From positions 186,001 through 250,000 of the forward strand of contig CAVTRO010000004.1 in NCBI GenBank assembly GCA_963737145.1: a stretch of DNA of 64,000 bases. The letters run 5' to 3'. The stretch comes from AP-15 sp963737145 (GTDB lineage: Bacteria; Pseudomonadota; Alphaproteobacteria; ATCC43930; CGMCC-115725). The notes beneath the pieces are model-generated. The model ran no database searches. It had not been told where the DNA came from and was given only the letters and a program-made list of their open reading frames with translations. The position numbers were made by a program, and so were the translations under genes. Positions 8,736 to 16,645 of the stretch are shown piece by piece; position 1 is the first letter of the stretch, and every line of letters begins with the position of its first letter.

Positions 8736-8960
8736 TTGGTTACAATAACTTGCGGCTTCATATGTGGGCACACTGGCGGCGAAATTGGTAGCCATAGAAG
8801 AGACGACATGCGCATGACGAACATCCCGCCGCAGCTTCGAGCGACCCTACGCACCGCGTGTGGCGAAGGGTGTGTCTGCGTATCTGCGGAGGGGTTGTCG
8901 TTGCTGCTATCCCCTGGGTTGGCTGTAGCCCTTCCAGCTAATCAAACTGGGAGCCTATGA
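8736..8960 (+). CDS. Small unrecognised ORF in the peptide island
   Basis: An open frame of 74 codons from TTG 8736, preceded by AGGTGAGGAG at a good distance; an in-frame ATG lies at 8808. It lacks the LPGF leader motif of its neighbours but has a Cys cluster (TACGEGCVCVSAEG) followed by a hydrophobic Leu/Ala-rich end. It could be a degenerate precursor, a short unrelated protein, or chance. The good ribosome-binding site and its position between two leader-motif genes are the only support. Confidence 0.3.
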   Translation: MVTITCGFICGHTGGEIGSHRRDDMRMTNIPPQLRATLRTACGEGCVCVSAEGLSLLLSPGLAVALPANQTGSL

Positions 8961-9024
8961 AGAGTGCGATCCGCTCCTCGGGTTGAGACAGGAGCATAAC
9001 TGGTGCAAGAGGGAGAATGGTAAA

Positions 9025-9264
9025 ATGAACACGCCGAAATTAGGATTACCTGGATTTACTGCGGATGCGGCTCTCCTCGGGAAGAGCAATCACCGTGGTT
9101 TGAGGACTGGTGATCCAAGTATTCGCAACTCGGTCGTAACGCCACAACTTCCAAAGTGGTTGGCGTGCGGGCTCGCTATAGCGGCTGAAACGGCAGCATG
9201 TCTAGGGGGGCCAAATCCCGCATGCATTGGGGCGGCCTTTACGGCGGTCCGTGTCTGCCTATAG
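9025..9264 (+). CDS. Putative RiPP-type precursor peptide with LPGFTAD leader
   Basis: A 79-aa protein. GAGGGAGAATGG lies upstream of ATG 9025, which I prefer to the earlier in-frame TTG/GTG-type start at 8983. The N-terminus KLGLPGFTADAALLGKSNHR matches the leader block of the genes at 7141, 8400 and 9371. The C-terminal part is hydrophobic with spaced Cys: WLACGLAIAAETAACLGG, then NPACIGAAF and VRVCL. Conserved leader with variable Cys-rich core is the pattern of a ribosomally made natural-product precursor. No modification enzyme other than the protease and PatG-like protein is visible, so the final product could be disulphide-bonded or only proteolysed. Function is inferred. Confidence 0.6.
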   Translation: MNTPKLGLPGFTADAALLGKSNHRGLRTGDPSIRNSVVTPQLPKWLACGLAIAAETAACLGGPNPACIGAAFTAVRVCL

Positions 9265-9370
9265 CCGTTGAGGCGCTTCGAAGCGATCGACTTATACTCG
9301 CGGAGCGATCGCTCGCTGGCGGCGAAAGCGCTTACAACGGAACCGGTGTCGGTCAGTAAGGATGAGCGTC

Positions 9371-9731
9371 ATGAATTTACCTGGATTTACCGCGGCGTCT
9401 GCTCTACGCGCACCTGGTCGGGGCTACCAGTTGAATTGGGAACGAACTCGGCGAGGCGTCGGAGATCCGGCCCGCCCTAATAGACGGCGGTTCGGGTGGC
9501 AGGTCGAATTTCTCTTGTGACACAGATGCCGGAACGTGCACCTGTCTAGGGGGCAGTCTGTCCGACGATTGCTGGACCTTGTCCCAGTATTGCACTACTA
9601 CCTTGAGTTGTAGTCCATATCCCCCCTACGCTTGCACCTGTAGCTATCTGCCCCAGGTGTGGAGACCGCCTGTCTTCGGGTGGCCAATAACTGGCGGTGG
9701 GATATTCGGAAATGGAGTATTCAGGCAATAA
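9371..9731 (+). pseudogene. Cys-rich LPGF-leader peptide gene with a +1 frameshift
   Basis: ATG 9371 starts MNLPGFTAASALRAPGRGYQ, the shared leader motif, but this frame then reads Arg-rich noise to a stop. Skipping one base near 9434 gives a continuous, protein-like frame (IGNELGEASEIRPALIDGG, then SNFSCDTDAGTCTCLGG, then DDCW, QYC, SCSPYPPYACTCSYL) ending with GNGVFRQ and a TAA at 9729-9731. The restored peptide would be about 120 aa with nine Cys. An extra A in the AA of TTGAATTGG is the simplest cause. It may be a real null allele, an assembly error or, less likely, a recoding site. This is the most Cys-rich of the island's peptides. Confidence 0.55.
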
Positions 9732-9930
9732 CGCAGATCGCGCACACCGATCTGAAACAGTATCTGATCTGGTCGCAGTAAAATTAAGGCGATCAGCCGG
9801 CAGCAAGGCTTTGGGTCGCTTATCTTGAAGGCTCAAATACGGCAGCGCAATTGTTTTATGACGCTATGGCAGGCGCTGGCTGCTTCAGATAGCAAGCGTA
9901 GGGCGGAAAAGCGTAGGCGCATTCCGCCTC

Positions 9931-10091
9931 CTACCGCTGCCCTCGCTGGCGTCTTGTCGCGCCGCCACCGAGGAGGACGATGAGCGCGCTCGCCATCCTT
10001 CGCCGGGTAGATCCGATAGCCCGGTCCCCAATAGACGCGGTACTCGCCGATGGTGGCTACCCACTTTAGCCTTGACTTGTCGCCCATTTCG
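9931..10091 (-). pseudogene. Remnant of a RelE/HigB-type toxin gene
   Basis: The minus strand reads ATIGEYRVYWGPGYRIYPAKDG and, after a one-base shift near 9990, ALIVLLGGGATRRQRGQR followed by a stop at 9931-9933. This two-part text matches the C-terminal half of the addiction-module killer family (YRIYWGPGYRVY ... IVLLCGGDK/TK). The N-terminal half is missing, cut at the junction with the 509-bp duplicated segment starting at 10109, and no antitoxin is present. It is a dead fragment marking the right-hand end of the peptide island. Confidence 0.5.
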
Positions 10092-10108
10092 AGCCGGCGG
10101 CCCAATTC

Positions 10109-10617
10109 GATGTCGTCATCGAGGCGGTGTTCGAGCGCATCCCGGTCAAGGAGGAGGTGTTCCAAAAGCTCGACGAGGTCATGAAGCCCGGTGCGCTGCT
10201 CTATTCGAACACCTCGGGCATCGACATCGACATCATGGCCAATGCGACAAGGCGGCCGCAGGACGTGGCCGGTACGCATTTCTTCGCCCCGGCCAACGTT
10301 ATGAAACTGTTCGAGGTCGTGAAGGGGGCGAAGAGCGCGCCCGATACCCTGGCGACGGCGATGGATCTCGGCCGCAAGATCGGCAAGATCAGCGCGATGG
10401 CCGGCAATGGCGACGGCTTTGTCGCCAACCGCAGCCGCACCCCGTTCGGCACCGAAATGAACATCATGGTCGAGGAGGGAGCGCTGCCCGAGCGGGTCGA
10501 CAAGGTCATGGTCGATTTCGGCTATCCGATCGGGCCGTTTGCGACCGCCGATTTGTCCGGTCTCGACATCGGCTACGACAGCCGTCAGCGGCGCGCCGCG
10601 CAGAACCCGAATTACCG
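10109..10617 (+). pseudogene. Duplicated internal fragment of the beta-oxidation dehydrogenase gene
   Basis: These 509 bases align without gaps to 5081-5589 inside the enoyl-CoA hydratase/3-hydroxyacyl-CoA dehydrogenase gene, with only scattered substitutions. They encode VVIEAVFERIPVKEEVFQKL onward to RRAAQNPNYR. There is no start region, and the frame runs into unrelated sequence at 10618. The piece covers the second half of the NAD-binding domain and the start of the 3HCDH domain and cannot be functional. It forms the right arm of a direct repeat around the peptide island. Confidence 0.85.
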
Positions 10618-10670
10618 TCGGATCAAGGGAACTGATTCCGAAAGGCTGCAGCTCTCGGATGGAGGAATAA

Positions 10671-11486
10671 TTGTCAGACAATCCCGTCGAAACCCACTAC
10701 ACCCGTCAGGATCTCGGGGACGTCATCCTTGCGGCGCTGAAGCAGACCGGGAAGGACATCGACCATCTGACGCCGGACGATCTGGCTCCGGTCGACGAGT
10801 TTCACGGCGGGCAGCGGCAGGCGACAATCAGATTGGCGGAGCTCCTCGGATTCCTCGGGGGCGAGCGGGTGCTCGACATCGGTTCCGGGATTGGCGGGCC
10901 GTCGCGGTTTCTCGCCAGCCGATATGGCTGCCAAGTCCAGGGCATCGACTTGACCGCCGAATTCTGCCGTGTGGCGGAGATGCTGACCCGGCGCACCGGG
11001 CTGACGGGAAAAGTCAGCTATCGCCAGAGCAACGCGCTCGATCTCCCATTCGAGAATATGAGCTTCGATGTCGTGTGGTCGCAGAACGCCTCGATGAACA
11101 TCGCCGATCGCGATCGGCTCTATTCCGAGATGCACCGCGTCCTCAAACCGGGCGGCCGGCTGGCCCTGCAGGAAGTCGTCGCCGGCCCCGGCGGAGAGCC
11201 GCATTACCCGGTGCCCTGGGCGGCAGAGGCGAGCATCAGCTTTCTGCTGAGCGCCGAGGCGACGCGCGCAAGGCTCGAAGCCGCCGGGTTTCGCGTCGTC
11301 ACCTGGCAGGATACGACGCATACATCCTCACAATCTTGGACCCGCGCGGCCGAGGGCACGCCGCCACCACTCGGGATCCACTTGCTGGTCGGACCCGATT
11401 GGGCAGCGATCGCCCGCAACTCGGCGCGGAATTACCAGGAGGACAGGGTCCGGTTATTCAACGCAGTGCTCGAACGGGCAAGCTGA
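10671..11486 (+). CDS. Class I SAM-dependent methyltransferase
   Basis: A 271-aa protein with the SAM-binding motif I VLDIGSGIGGPSRFLA near residue 65, an acidic motif QGIDLT, a DLPFENMSFDVVWSQ motif IV and HRVLKPGGRLALQE, all typical of the Methyltransf_11/25 fold. The N-terminus HYTRQDLGDVILAALKQTG with LTPDDLAPVDEFH resembles the sarcosine/dimethylglycine or polyketide-type small-molecule methyltransferases. The start is TTG 10671 behind GGAGGAATA. It begins 53 bases after the pseudogene fragment and ends a few bases before the convergent reductase gene. The substrate cannot be told from sequence. Confidence 0.85.
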   Translation: MSDNPVETHYTRQDLGDVILAALKQTGKDIDHLTPDDLAPVDEFHGGQRQATIRLAELLGFLGGERVLDIGSGIGGPSRFLASRYGCQVQGIDLTAEFCRVAEMLTRRTGLTGKVSYRQSNALDLPFENMSFDVVWSQNASMNIADRDRLYSEMHRVLKPGGRLALQEVVAGPGGEPHYPVPWAAEASISFLLSAEATRARLEAAGFRVVTWQDTTHTSSQSWTRAAEGTPPPLGIHLLVGPDWAAIARNSARNYQEDRVRLFNAVLERAS

Positions 11487-11493
11487 CTTGCCG

Positions 11494-12432
11494 TTACAAA
11501 TCCAATACGAGAACCGGCGTCTTCGCCCGCGAGCAGCAGATCAGCACGTAATCTCGACGACCGTTTTCCTCGAGGACTTGGTCGCGGTGATCGGGTTCGC
11601 CGGCGAGATAGGGCGTCAGGCACGTCCCGCAATAGCCGAGCTCGCAGGATGTTCTGACGGGCACGCCATGGCGCTGCAGCACCTCGGCAATCGTCTCGCC
11701 GGCTCTCACTTCGTAGTCGCCGCCGGTTTTTGCCAATCGCACGCGAAACGGCGGGTCCTCCGTGGCAGCCGGCTCGGGCACCCCGGTGAAGTATTCGCAA
11801 TGCACCGTGCCGGCCGGCCAATGCCGCGCGGCTTCCGCCACCGCGGCCATCAACGGCGCCGGTCCGCAGTAGTAGAGATGCGTTCCCGGCCGCGGTTCGC
11901 GCAACGCGGCTGGGATATCGAGACCCTGCGCCGGATCGCCGCCGTCGTAATGAAACGACAGCCGTCCCTCGGCGGCGAACGGCGCCAGCTCACGGCGGAA
12001 CGCGGTTCGCTCGGGCGAGCGCGTGCAGTAATGGACCTCGAACTCGGCACCGCGGCGGCGCAATTCCGTCACCATCGAGATGATCGGCGCGATGCCGATC
12101 CCGCCGGCGATCAGCAGATGCCGTTCCGCCGCCGGGTCGAGGGGGAAATCATTGCGCGGCATCGACACATCCACGATGTCGCCGGCCCTCACATTCTCGT
12201 GCAAATACCGCGACCCGCCGCGGCTCGCTTCTTCGCGCAACACCGCAACGCAATAGTGCCGGCGCTCGGCAGCGTCGTTCCACAACGAGTACCGCCGCAA
12301 GAAGCCGCCGGCCCGCAATTCGATATGCGCGCCCGGCGCCAACCGCGGCAGGTCGCGGCCGCGCGGGTCTACCAGCTCATAGCCGCTGATGGCTTCGGCC
12401 AGGTAGGTGATGGAACGGACGCGTAGCTGCAT
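11494..12432 (-). CDS. Phthalate-dioxygenase-reductase (VanB-like) flavin/2Fe-2S oxidoreductase
   Basis: A 312-aa soluble electron-transfer protein. The FAD domain carries RRYSLWND, the NAD domain GGIGIAPIISMV and a late CGPAPLM, and a C-terminal plant-type ferredoxin domain has CELGYCGTC with a further Cys in LICCSRA. This order (FMN/FAD, NAD, 2Fe-2S) is that of the PDR/VanB family, which passes electrons from NAD(P)H to a Rieske oxygenase. I start it at the ATG at 12432 (MQLRVRSITYL); a start at 12519 would overlap the divergent cupin gene. Rieske oxygenases at 21174-22439 and 25680-26753 are possible partners, though not adjacent. Confidence 0.88.
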   Translation of the reverse strand: MQLRVRSITYLAEAISGYELVDPRGRDLPRLAPGAHIELRAGGFLRRYSLWNDAAERRHYCVAVLREEASRGGSRYLHENVRAGDIVDVSMPRNDFPLDPAAERHLLIAGGIGIAPIISMVTELRRRGAEFEVHYCTRSPERTAFRRELAPFAAEGRLSFHYDGGDPAQGLDIPAALREPRPGTHLYYCGPAPLMAAVAEAARHWPAGTVHCEYFTGVPEPAATEDPPFRVRLAKTGGDYEVRAGETIAEVLQRHGVPVRTSCELGYCGTCLTPYLAGEPDHRDQVLEENGRRDYVLICCSRAKTPVLVLDL

Positions 12433-12512
12433 GACTTCGGATTGTTGCAGATTTTCTCGGTTTTGAGGAAAGATCGTGCCTCTCTGGGCGACACCAGCAA
12501 AGGAGGCCATTG

Positions 12513-12989
12513 ATGGCACAGCAGATCCGCCGCTTGATTACCGGCCATGACGCATCCGGGCGCGCCATCGTTAAAATCGACGAGGTTGCGAAAAACCTCG
12601 TCTCGTCCCGTCCGGGCGCCACCGCTTGCGTCGTGTGGACGACGGAGGGGTTCCCGGTCGACAACACCGGCGAGGAAGACGCCGGGCTGCGCCGAACCGG
12701 CACGACGCTCGACAACGGGACGGTCTTTCGCATTCTCGAGCTGGCGCCCGGGGTCACGCCGCGCAATCATCGCACTGATTCGATCGATTATGCCGTCGTG
12801 ATGTCCGGGGAGGTGGACATGGAGCTTGACGGTACGACCGTCCATCTCAATGCCGGCGACGTGCTGGTCCAGCGCGGGACGATCCACAATTGGGTCAATC
12901 GAGGCAGCGAGCCGTGCGTGATCGCTTTCGTGCTGATCGCCGCAAAGCCGGTCACCGTCGGGGGCAAGGTGCTCCACGCCCAGGGTTAG
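12513..12989 (+). CDS. Cupin-domain protein
   Basis: A 158-aa single-domain cupin. The beta-barrel motifs are HRTDSIDYAVVMSGEVDMEL followed by LNAGDVLVQRGTIHNWVNRG, with His residues suited to a metal site. AAAGGAGG lies five bases before ATG 12513. It is divergent from the PDR-type reductase and directly upstream of the UbiH-like hydroxylase (gap two bases), so probably co-transcribed with the latter. Proteins of this shape occur near aromatic and quinone-like ring hydroxylases; whether it is an enzyme or a ligand-binding protein is not visible. Confidence 0.8.
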   Translation: MAQQIRRLITGHDASGRAIVKIDEVAKNLVSSRPGATACVVWTTEGFPVDNTGEEDAGLRRTGTTLDNGTVFRILELAPGVTPRNHRTDSIDYAVVMSGEVDMELDGTTVHLNAGDVLVQRGTIHNWVNRGSEPCVIAFVLIAAKPVTVGGKVLHAQG

Positions 12990-12991
12990 CG

Positions 12992-14206
12992 GTGAGCGAG
13001 GATATCGAGCTCCTGATCGCCGGCGGCGGGCTTACCGGGCTGCTGCTCGGGGCTGCCTGCGCCGGCGCAGGGCTCACGGTCGCGATTGTCGATCGACAGG
13101 ATCCCGCAGCATTGCTCGCCGATGATTTCGACGGGCGCAGCTCGGCGATCGGCTACGGTTCGCACAATGTCTTGGAGTCGATCGGACTCTGGCCGGAAAT
13201 CGCTCCCGACGCCGAGCCGATCCTCGAGATCCGGGTCGCCGACGGTGATTCACCGCTATTCCTTCATTATGACCATCGCGACCTCGGCACCGGCGCCCCG
13301 CTTGGCTACATCGTCGAGAACCGCATTCTTAGGCGGGTCCTGATCGATCGCGCCAGATCGATCCCGAATCTGCTTTTTCAGGCGCCGTTAGCCGTGGGTT
13401 CGGTCTCGACCACGGCATTCGGCGCGACCGCAGCGCTTTCGGACGGGCGGCAAATCCGAGCCCGGCTCGTCGCGGCCGCCGATGGCCGAGGATCTCCGCT
13501 ACGCCGCGCTGCGGGAATCAAAACGGTCGAATGGCGATATCCTCAGACCGGCATCGTCACGACAGTGCGGCACCAACGGCCGCACAACGGCATTGCCGTC
13601 GAGCATTTCATGCGCGCCGGCCCGTTCGCCATTCTGCCGATGCCCGGCCACCGATCCTCGATCGTGTGGACCGAACGCGCCGAACTCGCGCCGCGCCTCG
13701 CCGCCCTCTCCGATGCGGCTTTTGCGGCGGAGCTGGCCGCGCGCTTCGGCGACTTTCTCGGCGCCGTCGAGCCGATCGGGCCGCGCTGGACCTATCCGCT
13801 GACGCTGCTGCTGGCCGAACAATACGTTGCGACGCGGCTCGCCCTCATCGGCGAGGCGGCGCACACGATCCATCCGATCGCCGGCCAGGGGCTCAATTTG
13901 GGGATACGCGACGTCGCCGCCCTCGCCGAGCTGGTGATCGATGCACGCCGTCTGGGGCTGGATATCGGCGAGGATGCGGTTTTGCTGCGCTACCAGCAGT
14001 GGCGCCGTTTCGATGCGCTGGCGCTCGCCACAGTCACGGACAGTCTCAACCGCCTGTTCTCGAATTCGTTTCTGCCGGTCCAACTAGCTCGTGACGTCGG
14101 ACTCTCCATCGTCGACCGCTTGCCGCCGCTCAAACGCCTGCTGATGCGAGATGCGATGGGGATTGCCGGCGACCTGCCGCGTCTCGTCCGCGGCGAACCG
14201 CTTTAG
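12992..14206 (+). CDS. UbiH/UbiF/COQ6-family FAD-dependent hydroxylase
   Basis: A 404-aa flavoprotein monooxygenase. It has the dinucleotide-binding motif IAGGGLTGLLLGAACAGAG at the N-terminus, the family block DGRSSAIGYGSHNVLESIG, a DG motif (AAADGRGSPLRRAAGI) and the second FAD motif LIGEAAHTIHPIAGQGLNLG near residue 285. These are the signatures of the aerobic ubiquinone ring hydroxylases. The start is GTG 12992, two bases after the cupin stop; there is no room for a longer protein. The position matches UbiH-like genes upstream of the DUF971/Trm112/LON block in other alphaproteobacteria. Which ring carbon is hydroxylated cannot be decided. Confidence 0.85.
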   Translation: MSEDIELLIAGGGLTGLLLGAACAGAGLTVAIVDRQDPAALLADDFDGRSSAIGYGSHNVLESIGLWPEIAPDAEPILEIRVADGDSPLFLHYDHRDLGTGAPLGYIVENRILRRVLIDRARSIPNLLFQAPLAVGSVSTTAFGATAALSDGRQIRARLVAAADGRGSPLRRAAGIKTVEWRYPQTGIVTTVRHQRPHNGIAVEHFMRAGPFAILPMPGHRSSIVWTERAELAPRLAALSDAAFAAELAARFGDFLGAVEPIGPRWTYPLTLLLAEQYVATRLALIGEAAHTIHPIAGQGLNLGIRDVAALAELVIDARRLGLDIGEDAVLLRYQQWRRFDALALATVTDSLNRLFSNSFLPVQLARDVGLSIVDRLPPLKRLLMRDAMGIAGDLPRLVRGEPL

Positions 14207-14248
14207 CCCAGAGCAGGTCCGATCAGATCGAAACCGCCAGCTTGGTTT

Positions 14249-14338
14249 GTCATCGCGAGCGGAGCGAAGCGATCTCGGGCCGCTCAACGCTTGTCGGCTC
14301 GGGATTGCTGCGCCGCGCGACGCGCGGCTCGCAATGAC
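14249..14338. repeat. Imperfect palindromic intergenic repeat (family 1)
   Basis: GTCATCGCGAGCGGAGCGAAGC at the left pairs imperfectly with GCGACGCGCGGCTCGCAATGAC at the right. The same arms (GCGAGCGGAGCGAAGC, CTCGCAATGAC) recur at 52119-52205. It is a REP/BIME-like element between two convergent genes. Confidence 0.7.
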
Positions 14339-14354
14339 ACTGGGTGGATTTGAT

Positions 14355-14726
14355 TCAGGGTTCCCGGCTTGATCCGTTCGCGGCCAAAGCGTCGAGGTAC
14401 TCGCGCCAACGTTCTTCGTGCTCGGCACCAAGCTGGTAAAGGTAATTCCAAGAATAAATCCCGGTATCGTGCAAATCGTCGAATTTGATCCGCACGGCGT
14501 AATTGCCGACCGGTTCCAGCTCCATTATCCCGACATGGGCGCGGCCGTGGACCAGTGTCTTTTGTCCCGGGCCGTGCCCCTGCACCTCCGCGGATGGGCT
14601 CTCGACGCGCAGATATTCGGCGGGGAGAGAAAACCGGCCGCCGTCATCGAATGTGATTTCGAGCAGCTTTTCCGCCCGCTTCAACCGAAGCTCCACCGGC
14701 CAGCGCGCCGTGCCGCCCGCGCTCAC
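14355..14726 (-). CDS. DUF971 family protein
   Basis: A 123-aa protein with WPVELRLKRAEKLLEITFDDG, then FSLPAEYLRVESPSAEVQGHG, then MELEPVGNYAVRIKFDDLHD and GIYSWNYLYQLG, the full DUF971 (gamma-butyrobetaine-hydroxylase N-terminal-like) signature. Stand-alone members are small proteins thought to be linked to iron-sulphur handling, but the biochemical role is not settled. It is the last gene of a minus-strand block that also encodes ProX, a thioredoxin co-chaperone, a LON-domain protein and Trm112. Confidence 0.85.
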   Translation of the reverse strand: MSAGGTARWPVELRLKRAEKLLEITFDDGGRFSLPAEYLRVESPSAEVQGHGPGQKTLVHGRAHVGIMELEPVGNYAVRIKFDDLHDTGIYSWNYLYQLGAEHEERWREYLDALAANGSSREP

Positions 14727-14749
14727 TTGAACCTCACCTCACTTGAACC

Positions 14750-14968
14750 TCAGGGCGACGGCAGGCGCTTGGTCGCGGTCTCGTCGTCCCGTAACGGGCG
14801 CGCCTCGTCGACGAGCATGATCGGGATCCCGTCGCGGATCGGGTAAGCCAGCGCCGCCTCCTCGCTGATCAGCTCCTGGGCTTCGCGATCGTAGCGCAAT
14901 GGCGCTTTTGTCAACGGGCAGACGAGGATTTCCAGCAGCTTCGGGTCGATTTCCGGTGTTCCTTCCAT
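14750..14968 (-). CDS. Trm112 family protein
   Basis: A 72-aa protein. DPKLLEILVCPLTKAPLRYD and LAYPIRDGIPIMLVDEARPL are the Trm112/YcaR signature, with the bacterial loss of most zinc Cys (one Cys remains in VCPL). Trm112 proteins bind and stabilise methyltransferases; in bacteria the partner is usually unknown. It lies between the DUF971 and LON-domain genes in the same orientation. Confidence 0.9.
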   Translation of the reverse strand: MEGTPEIDPKLLEILVCPLTKAPLRYDREAQELISEEAALAYPIRDGIPIMLVDEARPLRDDETATKRLPSP

Positions 14969-14993
14969 GCCGTCCCTCAGTGTCAGCCAAAAC

Positions 14994-15653
14994 CTAGTGG
15001 CGCGCGCCCGTGCCCTCGCTTGGGCGGTGCATTACCGCCATCTCCACGACCGCCGTCAGCAGGCGCGCGCGTTCGCCGAGATCGGGCGCTTCGAGCAGTG
15101 CCTGCTTCTCGCTCGGATCGAAGGGGCAGATCATCGCAATCGAGGTAACGAGCCGCTCGCCCGTCACTGAGGTGATCGAATCCCAATCGGCCGAGATCTG
15201 ATGCTGCTGAAAATACGCCCGGAGCCCGCGTATCAGCCGCTCGCGATCAAATTCGAGCGCCTCCTCGCCCTCGCCATCCCGGGCAAAGTCGTGCCAGTCC
15301 GGGACAACGCGGCGATAGCCCTCCAAAAGCGGCAGCTCTTCGCGGATCCGGAAACGAGAGGTGCCGGTCAAGGTAATCAGAAAACGTCCGTCCTCAGTCT
15401 CGGAAAACGAGGTGATGCGGCCGGCGCAGCCGGTCGGATAAACCGGCGGATTGGCGCCCGAGGCGCCCGGATCGCTCGGCTGGACCATGCCGATCAGGCG
15501 CTCGCCGGCGAGCGCGTCGCGCGTCATCGCAAGATACCGGGGCTCGAAGATGTTCAGGGGCAGCCGGCCGCGGGGGAGCAGCAGAACTCCGGTCAACGGA
15601 AAAATCGGAAGAATGGCAGGGAGCGCCGCTCCGCCGCTCCGCTCGCTCATCAC
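14994..15653 (-). CDS. LON N-terminal substrate-binding domain protein
   Basis: A 219-aa protein consisting of the LON substrate-binding fold alone: LPIFPLTGVLLLPRGRLPLN near the N-terminus, IFEPRYLAM, GCAGRITSFSETEDGRFLIT and a helical C-terminal end. There is no AAA+ ATPase or protease domain, and the length is usual for the stand-alone family. The start overlaps nothing and is ten bases from the stop of the thioredoxin gene, suggesting one transcript with it and with Trm112. Confidence 0.88.
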   Translation of the reverse strand: MMSERSGGAALPAILPIFPLTGVLLLPRGRLPLNIFEPRYLAMTRDALAGERLIGMVQPSDPGASGANPPVYPTGCAGRITSFSETEDGRFLITLTGTSRFRIREELPLLEGYRRVVPDWHDFARDGEGEEALEFDRERLIRGLRAYFQQHQISADWDSITSVTGERLVTSIAMICPFDPSEKQALLEAPDLGERARLLTAVVEMAVMHRPSEGTGARH

Positions 15654-15662
15654 ACTCTCCCT

Positions 15663-16571
15663 TCAGGAAAACATCACGGAGGAAAGCCGGCGTCGGCCGC
15701 TCAGCGTAAGCGGGTCGGTCGGGCCCATCACCTCGAAGAACTTGAGGAGCTGCTTGCGGGCGGCCTGCTCGTTCCATTCGCGATCGCGCTTGAACAGGGT
15801 CAACAGCTCGTCGATCGCAGCTTCCCGATCACCGCTCCCGAACAACGCCGTGGCGAGCTCCAGGCGCGCCTCGTGGTCGTCCGGGTTTTGCGCCAGCCGG
15901 GCGCGCAATTTGCCGGCGGAGGCCATTGCCCTTTGGCCCTGCTCGGCAAGGTCGAGGGCCGCGCGCGCGGCGGTGATTTCGGCATGGCCGGCGCTCTCCT
16001 TCGGAACGCGATCGAGATGCTGCTTCGCTTTCGCGAGCTCGCCGCGCGCAATCATCGCCCGCGCAAGACCGGCCAGCGCCTCGACATTGGTGGGCTCGCG
16101 CTGCAGGATTTGGGAGTAGAGGGCGCCGGCGCTCGCGTGATCGCCGCTCTGCATCGCCTCCTTGGCCATGGCCAGCGCCTCCGCGACTGGCGAGGGACCA
16201 CCCTTTCCGCCGCCCAGACGCTGCACGAACTGCTTGACCTGGCTTTCCGGCAAAGCGCCGACGAAACCATCGACCGGCCGGCCATCCTTGAAGGCGTAGA
16301 CCGCCGGGATCGACTGGATGCGCATCTGCTGCGCGATTTCGGGGTTCTCGTCGATATTGAGCTTGACCATTCGAACCGCGCCGTTGGTGGCGCGAACGGT
16401 CTTTTCGAGGATCGGCCCGAGCTGTTTGCAGGGACCGCACCAAGGTGCCCAGAAATCGACGATGACCGGCGCGTCGAACGAGCCGTCGACGACCTCGGCC
16501 ATGAAATTGGCGGTAGTGACGTCCTTCACAGGGGCGGCAGCCGCGCCGCCGATCAAAGGTTCACTCGGCAT
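15663..16571 (-). CDS. cnoX: Thioredoxin-fold co-chaperone (CnoX/YbbN type)
   Basis: A 302-aa protein with an N-terminal thioredoxin domain holding an intact redox site (FWAPWCGPCKQL), followed by about 170 residues of TPR-like helices (ALYSQILQREPTNVEALAGLA and similar). This two-part layout is that of YbbN/CnoX, a co-chaperone that holds and transfers clients under oxidative stress. I chose the ATG at 16571 because GGAGAGAAG precedes it; an in-frame start 13 codons upstream adds only basic residues. Unlike E. coli YbbN, the CxxC is complete, as usual in alphaproteobacteria. Confidence 0.88.
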   Translation of the reverse strand: MPSEPLIGGAAAAPVKDVTTANFMAEVVDGSFDAPVIVDFWAPWCGPCKQLGPILEKTVRATNGAVRMVKLNIDENPEIAQQMRIQSIPAVYAFKDGRPVDGFVGALPESQVKQFVQRLGGGKGGPSPVAEALAMAKEAMQSGDHASAGALYSQILQREPTNVEALAGLARAMIARGELAKAKQHLDRVPKESAGHAEITAARAALDLAEQGQRAMASAGKLRARLAQNPDDHEARLELATALFGSGDREAAIDELLTLFKRDREWNEQAARKQLLKFFEVMGPTDPLTLSGRRRLSSVMFS

Positions 16572-16645
16572 CGATCTTCTCTCCGGTTTTATCCGACAAC
16601 ATGGCGGCACGGCCGCTGTAAGACAAGCGGCAGCCGTCCGATGGC

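Noticed and set aside
9371..9731. Programmed +1 frameshift
   Set aside because: The slip site TTGAATTGG has no rare codon, stop or Shine-Dalgarno-like stimulator as in prfB; an insertion or base-call error is simpler, so I kept it only as one option.
10127..11551. A 474-codon protein fusing a dehydrogenase fragment to a novel C-terminus
   Set aside because: The second half overlaps the methyltransferase in another frame and is Arg-rich noise; only the 509-bp duplicated part is real homology.
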